Below, piece by piece: positions 11,755 through 22,640 of a DNA stretch of 64,000 bases (position 1 is the first letter of the stretch; every line of letters begins with the position of its first letter). Made by a program: the position numbers and the translations under genes. Source of the DNA: Neoarius graeffei (lineage: Eukaryota > Chordata > Actinopteri > Siluriformes > Ariidae); NCBI RefSeq assembly GCF_027579695.1, contig NC_083589.1:36786335-36850334 (forward strand), read 5' to 3'. The notes under the pieces were generated by a model, which saw only the letters and a list, made by a program, of their open reading frames with translations, made no database searches and was not told where the DNA came from.

Positions 11755-12420
11755 ACACACCATGACCAAGGTCTTGAAAGTACTGAGCGAGGCCCTCTGG
11801 GCTGAGATCAGTGTTCAAAGCCGAGGTCACAATATTTAACCATACGGACCGACCTTAAGCTGGTAAATAATATTTATTTTTTTCTTTACCAAATTCTAAC
11901 AGAAAACAAGAGCATCCGAAAGGGAAAACTGAGCCGAGCCGCCATTTTGAATCCTCATTCACAGCTGGAATGCAAATTGCTTTCTCCTTGGTATGCAAGT
12001 GCACTTCCATGGCAGGGGGGGGGAAAAAAAAAAAAAAAAAAAGCTACATTTTGCCACCTATGTAGCCCCCCATTTGAGTCATTCAGGATTCAGCCATGTT
12101 TTGCTCCGTGTTAGCAAATTACAGGTTTTAGCTTTCTCCTGAAACATTCTCTTTTATTTCTTCTTCCTCAGGGTAGTAAAACTCGCTTTCGCTGTGAAGA
12201 CTGTCGTTATTGCTATCCATGCTGTAAAATTAATGCTATTCTCCTGAGAAGTGCTGGCAAAAATTTTATATTTTTGATAATTAAAAAAAAAAAAAATGCT
12301 GACAAAAAATTCTACACTGCTTGTTGTGAACGAGCGAGTTGCCAGACGTCCGTAACTTGGGTCTGTACCATAGGACACGGACCCGCTCACCAGCTAATCA
12401 GAGCGCAAGATTTGGACCAC
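11755..12420 (+). repeat. Dispersed repeat P, copy 1
   Basis: The blocks CCAAGGTCTTGAAAGTACTG, CCGACCTTAAGCTGGTAAAT and CTTCTTCCTCAGGGTAGTAA, and the end CGGACCCGCTCACCAGC...CAATCAGAGCGC, occur in the same order at 53697-56030. There the copy is split by a Tc1. No coding region is seen. It is probably a non-autonomous DNA element, of unknown superfamily. Confidence 0.65.
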
Positions 12421-12623
12421 AAAAAAAAAAAAAAAAAAAAGGTAAGAACGTCTCGGATTTTTATTTTTCAAGAATTATTTTAGCATTTTTTTCCCACAAG
12501 TTGCTCATTTTGCCAGTTTGTTTACATTCTTCATCTTTTAGCATGAAAATTTGTTGAATTTTTTTTTTTTTTTTAAGACTGGTTCAAAAGCTCAAAGAAG
12601 TTTGAAAATTACAGAACAGAAAT

Positions 12624-12770
12624 CTCATCTCATCTCATTATCTCTAGCCGCTTTATCCTGTTCTACAGGGTCGCAAGGCAAGCTGGAGCCTATCCCAGCT
12701 GACTACGGGCGAAAGGCGGGGTACACCCTGGACAAGTCGCCAGGTCATCACAGGGCTGACACATATGCCG
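12624..12770 (-). repeat. SINE tail fragment
   Basis: Holds only the 3' half of the SINE on the minus strand, from the ATCTCATCTCATTATCTCTA tail to the CATCACAGGGCTGACAC block. It then abuts a Harbinger-like element instead of the SINE head. Confidence 0.8.
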
Positions 12771-13158
12771 CTTTTCCACTACCAACGCGGCTGAGTTGGG
12801 CTGAGCCGTGCGGTGCTGAGTTGGGCTGAGCCGTGCCGAGTTGGGCTGAGTCGAGCTGAGTGGGGCTGTTGGAGTTGCATTTCGACTACAACCGCGCTGA
12901 ACCGTGCTGGCTGGAAGTGGGTGGACACATTGGGTGGAGTTAGCGAAAGTGGGTGGACGTCACGTGATGTCGTTAGGCGGCGCAAACAGTGACATCGGTA
13001 ACCTTTTAAGCGGTAGTCTCACGACCCGGATAGTAAACAATAAACATGGAGTCGTTAGTGTTGCTGGTCTTGGTGCTGTGGCTTGTTGTCACCGACAACG
13101 CCAACAGATACTGGCAAGAGCGTATAGATGAGGCGAGGCGCATAAGGCTTCAGAGCAG
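12771..13158 (+). mobile_element. Harbinger-like element, partial (copy with MESLVLL frame)
   Basis: Starts TGCCGCTTTTCCACTACC, the same TIR as the right ends of the elements at 31144-31844 and 38874-39547, and shares their GAGTTGGGCTGAGCC repeats and the frame from ATG at 13046. Similarity to the other two stops near 13158, where this copy continues into different sequence. It may therefore keep internal sequence the others have lost. Confidence 0.6.
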
Positions 13159-13264
13159 GTTCAGATCCCTTTGTGATCAACAGGAGGTCATGCATAAGAT
13201 GGAGCAAACCACTGTTCATATTTTCATGCACATTTTTGTTACAACACTACTTGATCATAGATAA
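13046..13264 (+). CDS. Short open frame conserved in Harbinger-like copies
   Basis: Reads MESLVLLVLVLWLVVTDNAN, then RYWQERIDEARRIRLQ. The first 40 residues recur at 31465-31553 and 39193-39289 on the other strand. The start is a hydrophobic stretch and the next part is Arg-rich. It could be the start of the element's transposase or second protein; I cannot name a domain. Nothing suggests a host gene. Confidence 0.35.
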   Translation: MESLVLLVLVLWLVVTDNANRYWQERIDEARRIRLQSRFRSLCDQQEVMHKMEQTTVHIFMHIFVTTLLDHR

Positions 13265-13612
13265 TTAAGGGAACCCCGTAGATTTTCAATCTATCATATA
13301 CCCAAGTAATCTATAACAAAAGAGTTTAACTTGCATGTTGAACTTTAAGGTGAAATTTCAAATGTGTATACATTAATACTATTTAGGACAGGAATCATTG
13401 AAACACTGGTAAAATCTATCCTATAATCATGGATCTAAAACCTCCGAGACCCTGAAAATGCATGAGAGCATCTATTTTTTTAAAAAAAAAATTGAAATTT
13501 TTTTAAATGAACCCCCCTAGTTTCGCTTTACGCCATTGGCGCTCAATTGTCTGTGTATTATCATGCCAGAATTTAGGGCTTTAATTTTTTTTCTTGGGAA
13601 AACACTGTATAT
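13159..13612. other. Unassigned sequence
   Basis: A/T-rich, with no recognised repeat or exon. It ends at the TSD of the hAT element that begins at 13613. Confidence 0.3.
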
Positions 13613-14553
13613 TAGGGATGTCCCGATCCGATCACGTGATCGGAAATCGGGCCCGATCACGTGGTTTCAGACTCGATCGGAATCGGGCATTACCTCCCGA
13701 TCAGGGATCGGATATATATCGATATAATATATTCTCATTTTTAACACATCAATAGCTATGCGTTGGCACAGAGTGAGACCAGACCTCTTGTCTCAACACA
13801 GCAACATCAACGCGTGCAGCATGACCTCACTTTGTAGCGGAGACGCTATTGGTTATTGGCTGCCTGTTGCCGGCGAAGTTGAACACGGAAGCAGTTCGAA
13901 GCGGAAAGCAAAGCATGTCTGCGGTGTGGCAGTATTTCAAAGTTGATGACAACATTGCCATAGCAAACTGTGAAATATGTAAAGTTGGAATTTCAAGGGG
14001 TGGACAAGAAAGGGCCGCATTTAATACAACAAACCTGATACGGCACCTGAAAAACAAACACCCGACACAATACAGCGAGTTTTTAGTGCTGTTGCAAACG
14101 TGTTGGATGACAAAAACAGGCTCAAACCTGAAAGGGTAGAAATGCTTGTTTTCATCAAGAAAAACGTTCATTTCCTTAATTGAAATTACTGTATACTACT
14201 GTGAGATGCATTCTTAAAAGCAAATTACTGGCACTGTGGCAGTTTTATTATTATTTTTTTTTATTTGTTTACATTCCTGCCAGGTATTTTAAGGTTATGT
14301 TTTTAATTTATGTTATTTATTGTTCAAACTACCTCACGTAAGTGCTCTGTTTGCTAACGGAGTTGTTGGATGTTAAAATAAGGTGTTAAATTAAAAAAAA
14401 TGAGGAACATCCTGGATCCGTTTCTTTCCTCGTCTTTATTATTTTTTATGGATTATAAGAAGTATCGGATCGGGACTCGGTATCGGCAGATACTCAAAAT
14501 CAAATGATCGGTATCGGATCGGAGGGCAAAAAAACCTGATCGGGACATCCCTA
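13613..14553 (+). mobile_element. hAT element with a BED zinc-finger exon
   Basis: TIRs TAGGGATGTCCCGATCCGAT and ATCGGGACATCCCTA are exact over about 14 bp. The 8-bp TSD CTGTATAT is perfect (13605-13612, 14554-14561). The interior keeps a BED-finger frame at 13915-14139 but no catalytic core, so this 941-bp element is an internally deleted hAT. It sits in what looks like the 3' part of the L2-like LINE. Confidence 0.9.
13915..14139 (+). pseudogene. BED zinc-finger exon of a hAT transposase
   Basis: The 74-codon frame reads MSAVWQYFKVDDN...ANCEICK...NTTNLIRHLKNKHPTQYSEF. Aromatic WxYF, the CxxC pair, and H...H in LIRHLKNKHP make a BED-type zinc finger, the N-terminal DNA-binding domain of ZBED/hAT transposases. 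The start at 13915 is preferred to 13849 because homologues begin just before W-x-Y-F. After the finger the frame soon ends, so only the DNA-binding part could be made. Confidence 0.75.
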
Positions 14554-14561
14554 CTGTATAT

Positions 14562-14765
14562 TGTATAATAGTTACACTAGTTATTGTAAACTGCATATGT
14601 CTATATTCTACATTACATATATTGACACTTTTCCCCCCCTCCCCTGTATTGAGATACACACACCAACGACTGGAAGCAAATTCTCTGTGTGTGTGTACTC
14701 GCGTGAGAGAGAGAGAGAGAGAAAAAAATGTACTTGGCCAATAAACCTGATTCAGATTTTGACTC
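14562..14765 (+). repeat. Probable LINE 3' terminus
   Basis: TTGGCCAATAAACCTGATTC near 14736 followed by AGATTTTGA matches the usual end of fish L2-like LINEs (repeats of TGATTC). It probably belongs to the fragment at 10620-11430, separated by later insertions. Confidence 0.45.
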
Positions 14766-14994
14766 AAGCATTGTTCAGAGATACACAGGGTCTGGAATTT
14801 ACGCCGTGGTCAACTTCTGAACAAAACAAAACTACTGCCCAAAAAAAAAAAAAAAACCCTGTGAAAACAAGAAAAGGGAAGCATTGTGTCATATGTTTAC
14901 AGTGAAGAGAGTCTGCAGGCCTTCTGGGTAACAGCTTAAAGTGCATATTCTGGACCAATTTTGTTTTTTTATATGAAGGTATGTCCCTTTACAC

Positions 14995-15251
14995 CAGGGG
15001 TGTCCAAACTGATCCATAAAGGGCCGTGTGGCTGCAGGTTTTCATTCCAGCCATGCAGCAGCACACCTGACTTGGCTCATTCAATCAACTGAACTGTCTT
15101 CACACAGTCAAATACTTGCAGCCACACCCACCCTTGATTAAAGGGTGGGTGTGTCAGTTGATTGAATGAGCCAAATCAGGTGTGCTGCTGCATGGCTGGA
15201 ATGAAAACCTGCAGCCACACGGCCCTTTATGGATCAGTTTGGACACCCCTG
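14995..15251. mobile_element. Foldback hAT MITE, 257 bp
   Basis: Begins CAGGGGTGTCCAAACTGATC and ends in its inverse AGTTTGGACACCCCTG. Inverted arms of about 110 bp surround a short central loop near 15110-15140. The TSD CTTTACAC is perfect at 14987-14994 and 15252-15259. No coding capacity. Confidence 0.92.
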
Positions 15252-15373
15252 CTTTACACACTCATCCAGAAGGGTAATTTTGCACAAGGCCATCTGTCTA
15301 CAGCAGAAAAACAAAATAAAAACAAAAGGCGTCTGGAAAAATCCCAAGGGAGTCTGGAGCCAGATTCATGACA

Positions 15374-15547
15374 TCACCTGCGGAAGCGCCAGCAGGCTGC
15401 GCGAGCTTTGCACGGTTTCAGTGCACAGCCTGTGTAGACCAAGCGCTCCCATTTCTCTCTCATTGTCCGGTCTTTTGGAAAACGATGAGTACTAATCCCA
15501 TCAAGATTGGTGTTGCTACACCCTCCTACGATACATCTGTTAACCAT
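15374..15547 (-). pseudogene. THAP-domain exon fragment
   Basis: On the minus strand ATG at 15547 opens MVNRCIVGGCSNTNLDGI, then STHRFPKDRTMREKWERLV. The C-x4-C pair, HRFP and the W of KWxxxV fit the first half of a THAP (C2CH) zinc finger. Nothing THAP-like follows, so the later zinc ligands must lie in another exon or be lost. It is unlike the THAP exon at 4260 in sequence and is probably from a different transposon (P or Kolobok type). Confidence 0.55.
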
Positions 15548-15673
15548 TTTAATAATTATGCAATAACGTTGAAGAAACTCGCAGAAAACCACCAGGTCGT
15601 TTTCTCATAAACAAACCAGCGCTGACATAGGATTCAGAGGGAGGCGTCTCGCACGCGACGTAACGAAAATCAG

Positions 15674-16839
15674 TGTCTCATCTCATTATCTCTAGCTGCG
15701 ACCCTGTAGAACAGGATAAAGCAGGCAAGCTGGAGCCTATCCCAGCTGACTACAGGCAAGAGGCAGGGTACACCCTGGACAAGTCGCCAGGTCATCACAG
15801 GGCTGACACACAGGTGGTGTTTATATTAGACCGTATCAGCGGATCATCAGATTAACGTTTTTAAAACGATTCGCGTGCACACAGCAACGCCAATACACGG
15901 ATACGCTAATCACATGACCACGTAAGTTGTGTCAGTGCAGCTCAGCGCTTCCTCCTCAGCGGCTGCGCTCCAAATCACTCCGCCCTGAACAGCGAGTGCC
16001 CTCTGGAGGGTGCGCACCCCGGCCCTGCGCAGCTCACAGAGCGCGCGAGTGAAGCACACGAGCAGTGATTTGGGACTGAGCCGCTGTGTGTGTGATCCCA
16101 GTGCATATCGGGCATGCGCAAGTCACTCACCACTTGCAAGTGGAAGGATGGCAAGCCTCAAGACAATCATAACTACACAATGGGCAGTATTTGCATCTTA
16201 CTATGAACAACATTAAGAATGACAAAGCAAAGCATTATATTCATACTTTTATACTCTCTAATGAAAAACAAAAAGGTGATACAAGGCGGAAACAATAGCA
16301 GGAAGTGAAGTCCGCGCCGTTTTTCAGCAGTCGCTTCACATGACCAACGTGGCATGAACAACGCCAGCGAATCAGGAAGGTGGATGTCACAGTGACGTTG
16401 TCCAATGACGACGTCAGCTAGAGCTCAGCACTGCGTTTCCTCGTATCTCAATGTTTACACAGCACCGGATCAGATATGACCTGGGTTGAATACGTGGGCC
16501 CTGGCGGATTCAAGTTGTTCCGCCTGTGGAGTCGTTTCCCGGCGTTTTAATGTGAAAGGACAGTGCATCCGCGACGAAAATGAGATGGATACGGTCTAAT
16601 GTAAACACCACCATAGACAAACAACCATTCACACCTACGGTCAATTTAGAGTCACCAGTTAACCTAACCTGCATGTCTTTGGACTGTGGGGGAAACCGGA
16701 GCACCCGGAGGAAACCCACGCAGACACGGGAAGAACATGCAAACTCCACACAGAAAGGCCCTCGCCGGCCACAGGGCTTGAACCCGGACCTTCTTGCTGT
16801 GAGGCGACAGCACTAACCACTACACCACCGTGCCGCCTG
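15674..16839 (-). mobile_element. SINE split by a foldback MITE
   Basis: The tail half (15674-15808, CTCATCTCATTATCTCTAGC...GGGCTGACACA) and the head half (16612-16839, from ATAGACAAACAACCATTCAC to the tRNA-like head CACTACACCACCGTGCCGCC) together make one full minus-strand SINE. The roughly 800-bp foldback MITE at 15812-16611 lies between them. Confidence 0.85.
15812..16611. mobile_element. Foldback MITE of the TTAGACCGTATC family, copy 1
   Basis: Ends are GGTGGTGTTTATATTAGACC and its inverse GGTCTAATGTAAACACCACC. The interior has GC-rich blocks (AACAGCGAGTGCCCTCTGGA, GCAAGTGGAAGGATGGCAAG). The same blocks recur at 46484-47440 (inverted) and 63008-63690. No protein domain is seen. It is probably hAT-class, but the TSD is not clear here. 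Confidence 0.75.
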
Positions 16840-16938
16840 AAAATCAACGCTAGGAAAATAGGAAAATTACCTTGATCTTCCTCCTGAATTTACCCGTGAT
16901 ATGCATTTTAACAGTGGAGTAGTAGGAGAATAATTACG

Positions 16939-17160
16939 GGCGGCACGGTGGTGTAGTGGTTAGCACGGTCGCCTCACAGCAAGAAGGCTCCGGGTTCGAA
17001 CCCAGCAGCCTGCAAGGGCCTTTCTGTGTGGAGTTTGCATGTTCTCCCCATGTCCTCATGGGTTTCCCCCACAATCTGCGTGCGTGTTCACTGCTTCAGA
17101 TAGGTTGTATGCAGAGGATGAATTTCACTGGGCTTGAAGTGTGCATGTGACAAAGGTTTC
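16939..17160 (+). mobile_element. SINE, subtype with GTGACAAA tail
   Basis: The tRNA-like head GGCGGCACGGTGGTGTAGTG and box-B-like GGGTTCGAACCCAG lead into the GCCTTTCTGTGTGGAGTTTG body. The tail is ATGCAGAGGATGAATTTCAC...GTGCATGTGACAAAGG instead of the GATGAGATGAG tail. The same tail is at 32340-32395 and, inverted, at 34945-35010. Confidence 0.85.
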
Positions 17161-17532
17161 TTCTTCAATAGAAACACTGGAAGGGGGAATAAAGGTAAAA
17201 GATCTCTGTCGAGCATTATTTATAGCGCAGACAGTAAATGAACCATGAGGACATATGACTCCAAAGGTCAGCCTCCTCTTGAGGACAGTGAGCACTGCTT
17301 ACACCTACCGCATCTCTGTCCTCTTTCCTGTCCTTTAGTCAGCATTCAGCTCAGGCCTGCAGCTGTCTTTCTTTCTTTCTTGTGGATGGAGTAGGAACTC
17401 AAGCCCTGCAGTGAACTTACAGTATACAAAGTAAGATCTGGGCGAGATATTGACTGAATGCTCCTTTTAAGTCTATACAGGACATGCTCAATGCTCTTTT
17501 ACTGCTCCTGTTGATTTTGATATATGTTATTA
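17161..17532. other. Unassigned sequence
   Basis: No coding or repeat signal beyond a short CTTT run near 17370-17380. Confidence 0.3.
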
Positions 17533-17535
17533 TGG

Positions 17536-17907
17536 CGGCACTGTGGTGTAGTGGTTAGCGCTGTCGCCTCACAGCAAGAAGGTCCGGGTTCGAGCCCCGT
17601 GACCAGAAAGGCGAGGGCCTTTCTGTGCGGAGTTTGCATGTTGTCCACGTGGGTTTCCTCCGGGTGCTCCGGTTTCCCCCACAGTCCAAAGACATGCAGG
17701 TTAGGTTAACTGGTGAGTCTAAATTGACCGTAGGTGTGAATGTGAATGGTCGTCTGTGTCTATGTGTCAGCCCTGTGATGACCTGGCGACTTGTCCAGGG
17801 TGTACCCCGCCTTTCACCCGTAGTCAGCTGGGATAGGCTCCAGCTTGCCTGCGACCCTGTAGAAGGATAAAGCGGCTAGAGATAATGAGATGAGATGAGA
17901 TGAGATA
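17536..17907 (+). mobile_element. Full-length SINE, GATGAGATGAG tail
   Basis: A complete copy of the main SINE: GGTGTAGTGGTTAGCG (A box region), GGTTCGAGCCC (B box), the conserved AGTTTGCATGTTGTCC and CACAGTCCAAAGACATGCAG body, GTAGTCAGCTGGGATAGGCT, and a terminal ATGAGATGAGATGAGATGAG repeat. The body matches the DANA/mermaid type of fish SINE. Confidence 0.92.
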
Positions 17908-18009
17908 ACATGCCATGCTGTGTAATAAAGTGAACGCAAGCACGCATGCGCGCGCAGCAGATAGCACACAGAGTTAACCAAACAAAGAAGTGTTTAAAGA
18001 CTCCTGAGG

Positions 18010-18680
18010 GGAAAAAAAGTCCGAATTTATTCGACTAATTTAAACCTTACCAGCCTTCAGAGGACCGTACACACCGCCAGCGGCCCGCTTTTGTCTCGTT
18101 TCGACCTCTTTCCAGGAGAGAAAAGCGCTGTTTAAAGTCGCCTCACAGAGCCGGTTGTGGAGGCTCAGCTGAGAGGAAAACAACAGCGGCGGCTTTTCCA
18201 TTTCCCTCCGTGAAAAGAAACTCTTCCCGGCCCACTTTAAACCGTAGTTATCTGAACTTCATCTTCAAACCGACCTGAATAAGCTACTCGCTGTTGAAAG
18301 GCTCAGTTTCCCCCGGCGCCGCGCTCACAGACCGCCATCACACATAGCGGTTTCTGCTGTCTCGAATAAAACAACACTGACGGACAGAGCTCGAGCGCTT
18401 TTGCGTCTACACGCAAATCCGTTTACGTGAGCACGCAGGGGCGGAGGCGGGGTTTACGTCGGGGGCGGGTTCATGCACGCATGCGCACAGACTGTGCACG
18501 GGAGCTTTACGAGGCCCTGGAAGGTTCTTGTTTGTTTGTTTGTTTGTAATAAACAAGTCACGCTGAAAAAAACACACCTTTAAAAGTCTGAACTTCATTG
18601 TGTGACGTTACTAGATACCAATAATAGACACTAAACGCGCCTGCCCGAGTGACGCAATTCAGTGTGGGCGGTCCTATCCT
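18010..18680 (-). promoter_or_regulatory. cerk: CpG-rich promoter region of the cerk-like gene
   Basis: GC- and CpG-rich against an A/T-rich background. Upstream of the coding exon (higher coordinates) are GC boxes GGGGCGGAGGCGGGG (18438-18452) and GGGGGCGGG (18460-18468) and an NRF1-like GCATGCGCAC (18479-18488). No TATA box is evident. This is the usual form of a housekeeping promoter. The transcription start cannot be fixed from sequence. Confidence 0.55.
18051..18201 (-). CDS. cerk: Ceramide kinase, first coding exon (partial gene)
   Basis: ATG at 18201 opens 50 codons plus 1 nt, read as MEKPPLLFSSQLSLHNRLCE then ATLNSAFLSWKEV, ending at a strong donor GGCTG|GTAAGG. The pattern L-x-x-R-C-x-x-x-L...L-x-W resembles the start of CERK, the lipid kinase that turns ceramide into ceramide-1-phosphate at membranes; its N-terminus is the start of a PH-like domain. 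Catalytic exons lie beyond the window's left edge. Support comes from the GC-rich promoter and from tbc1d22a next door in divergent orientation, as in mammals. The similarity alone is modest, so another gene is possible. Confidence 0.55.
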
Positions 18681-18689
18681 CTGGACTGT

Positions 18690-19108
18690 CCGAACGGCGA
18701 TGCTAAAACTTGCTGTAAGAGCAACAGGGAAATGAGAAATGAGTGAATAAGTGCAGGTCTGGAGCAGAAACAGAGGAAGCTTTGTCATATCTGCAGAGCT
18801 CGGGACTGTCAAAGAAAAGAAAATACATTCCACAGACCTCCTCAAAGCATTTATTCTCGGAAGATTTTTCAAATGTGTACAATCATTTTTGGAGATTTAT
18901 TACAGCCAGATATTTTTCTGTTCATGAACATTTTATATGCGACTTATTTATGAATGAATGAGGTTTGGATTAAACCCATTTAATTCCAGGCACTGTCTGT
19001 CAGAGTGTCACAGTGGGGCGTGCTGCTGCTCCAGGGTCCTTCACTCCTCCTGGGTTCAAGGCTGAGCTCAGGCTTCTGTCCACAAATGAATTCAAGGAAA
19101 AACTTAAA
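18690..19108. other. Unassigned intergenic sequence
   Basis: Nothing is recognised between the cerk-like promoter and the minisatellite. Confidence 0.3.
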
Positions 19109-19109
19109 C

Positions 19110-21355
19110 TACTTTAAGAACCACCACAATAGAGCTCTACTCTGAGAACCACTGCTATAGAGCTCTACTTTGAGAAGCATCGCTATAGAGCTCTACTCTG
19201 AGAACCACTGCAATAGAGCCGTACTTTGAGAACCACTGCTATAGAGCTCTACTTTGAGAAGCACCGCTATAGAGCTCTACTTTGAGAAGCACCGCTATAG
19301 AGCTCTACTCTGAGAACCACTGCAATAGAGCCGTACTTTGAGAACCACTGCTATAGAGCTCTACTTTGAGAAGCACTACAATAGAGCTTGAGAACCACCT
19401 CTATAGAGCCGTACTTTGAGAAGCACCACAATAGAGCTCTACTCTGAGAACCACCGCTATAGAGCCATACTTTGAGAACCACTGCTATAGAGGTCTACTT
19501 TGAGAAGCACCGCTATAGAGCTCTACTCTGAGAACCACCGCTGTAGAGCCGTACTTTGAGAACCACTGCTATAGAGCTCTGCTTTGAGAAGCACCACAAT
19601 AGAGCTCTACTCTGAGAACCACCTCTATAGAGCCATACTTTGAGAACCACTGCTATAGAGCCATACTTTGAGAACCACTGCTATAGAGGTCTACTTTGAG
19701 AAGCACCACAATAGAGCTCTACTCTGAGAACCACCTCTATAGAGCCATACTTTGAGAACCACTGCTGTAGAGCTCTACTTTGAGAAGCACCACAATAGAG
19801 CTCTACTCTGAGAACCACCTCTATAGAGCTGTACTTTGAGAACCACTGCTATAGAGCTCTACTTTGAGAAGCACCGCTATAGAGCTCTACTCTGAGAACC
19901 ACCTCTATAGAGCCGTACTTTGAGAACCACTGCTATAGAGCTCTACTTTGAGAAGCACCACTACAGAGCTCTATTTTGAGAACCACTGCAATAGAGCCTT
20001 ACTTTGAGAACTACCGCTATAGATCCTTACTTTGAGAACCACCGCTATAGAGCCTTACTTTGATAACCACAGCTATAGAGCTCTGCTTTGAGAACCACTG
20101 CCATAGAGCTCTACTTTGGGAACCACTGTAGAGCTCTAGTATAGAGCTCTACTTTGAGAAGCACCGCTATAGAGCCTGACTTTGAGAACCACCACTATAG
20201 AGCTCTACTTTGAGAACCACCGTTATAGAGCCTTACTTTGATAACCACAGCTATAGAGCTCTACTTTGAGAACCACCGCTATAAAGCCTTATTTTGAGAA
20301 CCACCGCTATAGAGCCGTACTTTGAGAACCACTGCCATAGAGCTTTACTTTGGGAACCACTGCTATAGAGCTTTACTTTGAGAAGCACCGCTATAGAGCC
20401 TGACTTTGAGAACCACCACTATAGAGCTCTACTTTGAGAACCACTGCTATAGAGCCTTACTTTGAAAACCACCGTTATAGAGCTCTACTTTGAGAAGCAC
20501 CGCTATAGAGCTGTACTTTGAGAACCACCGTTATAGAGCTCTACTTTGAGAACCACCGCTATAGAGCTCTACTTTGAGAACCACCGCTATAGAGCTGTAC
20601 TTTGAGAACAACTGCTATAGAGCTCTACTTTGAGAGCCACTGCAATAGAGCCTTACTTTGAGAACTATTCCAATAGATCCTTACTTTGAGAACCACCGCT
20701 ATAGAGCTGTACTTTGAGAACCACCGCTATAGAGCCTTACTTTGAGAACCACCACTATAGAGCTCTTCTTTGAGAACCACCGCAATAGAGCCTTACTTTG
20801 AGAACCATCGCTATAGAGCTCTACTTTGAGAACCACCGCTATAGAGCTGTACTTTGAGAACAACTGCTATAGAGCTCTACTTTGAGAGCCACTGCAATAG
20901 AGCCTTACTTTGAGAACTATTGCAATAGAGCCTTACTTTGAGAACCATCACTATAGAGCTCTACTTTGAGAGCCACTGCAATAGAGCCTTACTTTGAGAA
21001 CCACTGCTATAGAGCTCTACTTTGAGAAGCACTGCTATAGAGCTCTACTTTGAGAAGCACCGCTATAGAGCTCTACTTTGAGAAGCAACGCTATAGAGCC
21101 TTACTTTGAGAAGCACCGCTATAGAGCTCTACTTTGAGAAGCACCGCTATAGAGCTCTACTCTGAGAACCACCGCTATAGAGCTGTACTTTGAGAACCAC
21201 CACTATAGAGCTCTACTTTGAGAACCACCGCTATAGAGCTGTACTTTGAGAACCACCACAATAGAGCCTTACTTTGAGAACCACTGCAAATAGAGCTGTA
21301 CTTTGAGAACCACTGCTAATAGAGTTTTACTTTGAGAACCACTGCTATAGAGCCA
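19110..21355. repeat. Minisatellite, 28-bp unit, about 80 copies
   Basis: The unit is approximately CTATAGAGCTCTACTTTGAG plus AACCACCG, repeated from about 19110 to 21355. Variants alternate GAACCAC/GAAGCAC, CTACTTTG/CTACTCTG and CTCTAC/CCTTAC/CCGTAC in patterns longer than one unit, so there is a higher-order structure. TAGAGCTCTA is a perfect 10-bp palindrome within many units. No long open frame crosses it. Confidence 0.95.
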
Positions 21356-21479
21356 TCACTGTACTCCTGTTAATTATTTGTATGAATTACTTCTTCTTCG
21401 CCCATCCAGTGTGTTCTGGGTTGGGTCCCTTTTCTAAGTACATACAGTCAGCAAGCCACTCCTCTGCTGCACTGCTTTC

Positions 21480-21688
21480 GGTCATGGACAATTTAGAGTT
21501 TGCAGTTAGACTAACTGCATGTCCTTGGACCATGGGGGAAACCAAAGCACCCGGAGGAAACCCGCTCAGACGTGGGGAGAACACACGAACTCCACACAGA
21601 AAAGCCCCTCGTCGGCCATGAGGTTCAAACCTGGAACCTTCTTGCTGTGAGATGACAGTGCTAACCACTACACCACCCTGCCTCCCTT
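21480..21688 (-). mobile_element. SINE head half, diverged
   Basis: Minus-strand copy of the head and body (TTAGACTAACTGCATGTCCT to CACTACACCACCCTGCCTCC). The tail is missing or unrecognisable. Confidence 0.75.
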
Positions 21689-22640
21689 AACCTAACTTTT
21701 GGTCTGCCCAAACAGAAAGCAGTTGTAAACTTTATTTTCATTCCTCAGAGTACAGTACTGCTTTTTGACAGAAGGTCATGGATCAAAGGTATCGGATTCT
21801 GGCACAGGCTCCATTCCTTGTCCAGACAATGGCTTTCTAGTTCCCTTAACCATTTGAATTCAACACTGTAGTGTTGCTAAAACAAGTGTTATTGAGTGTA
21901 GCTGTGAGCCCTTGTGGCTGCCTCGTTGACGTGATGTTTAATGCCTTTGTTTTATGAGCGTAATTGTTTGCTGTAAATTTACAAACGTGTTTACGTGTTG
22001 TCCGTGTCTGTGTTATATCTACACATCAATTTATGACCATGTTCACTGTTCTGAAGCCATGTTGGGTTTGAGCCAGTTCTGTGGCTAACCACCAAACCTG
22101 TATTTGTACTGTAAGTGTGAGTTACCAATAACAAAAACTGAATGTCTTGGTCAAGCTTCTTCCTCACCGATGCCACAATAACAACGTTTTCATAGATATG
22201 AGGAATCTTATAATGCTAATTATAAGTAAGCACTGGTCCAGTTCCACTCGATAAAACTTTGTTCAAATTTCATATACTGGCTTTCGGCTCTTTCTTTTCA
22301 AAAGCATTAACAATGAACATTAGAATGGTAAATTGTCTGGACATTCACCAAGGGCACTTACTCACACAGTGCGCCGTGGGGATTTATGTGAGTAGTAAGA
22401 GCTTACTTCAGCATTTTGTGATAACATGCTGTTTCGAATAAAACTGGGGTAATATTTAACCAAAGATACACTCCACGGTATCGGAGATTTGAGGTCAATG
22501 AGACTGGATAATACTGAGCAATATACAGAGACTTTGGAATTATAATGTTGTATCTTACTCTTCTGTTATTTTTATTTTTTATTTTTTCAAAAAAAAAGAA
22601 AGAAAAGAAAACGAGAGTAGCACATTCCCCAGCAAATAGG
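21689..22640. other. Unassigned intergenic sequence
   Basis: No exon or repeat family is recognised. Confidence 0.3.

Noticed and set aside
17536..17610. tRNA gene
   Set aside because: A- and B-box-like text is part of a SINE head; it does not form a complete tRNA.
19110..21355. Possible CRISPR-like or coding repeat array
   Set aside because: Units are directly adjacent with no unique spacers and no long frame; it is a eukaryotic minisatellite.
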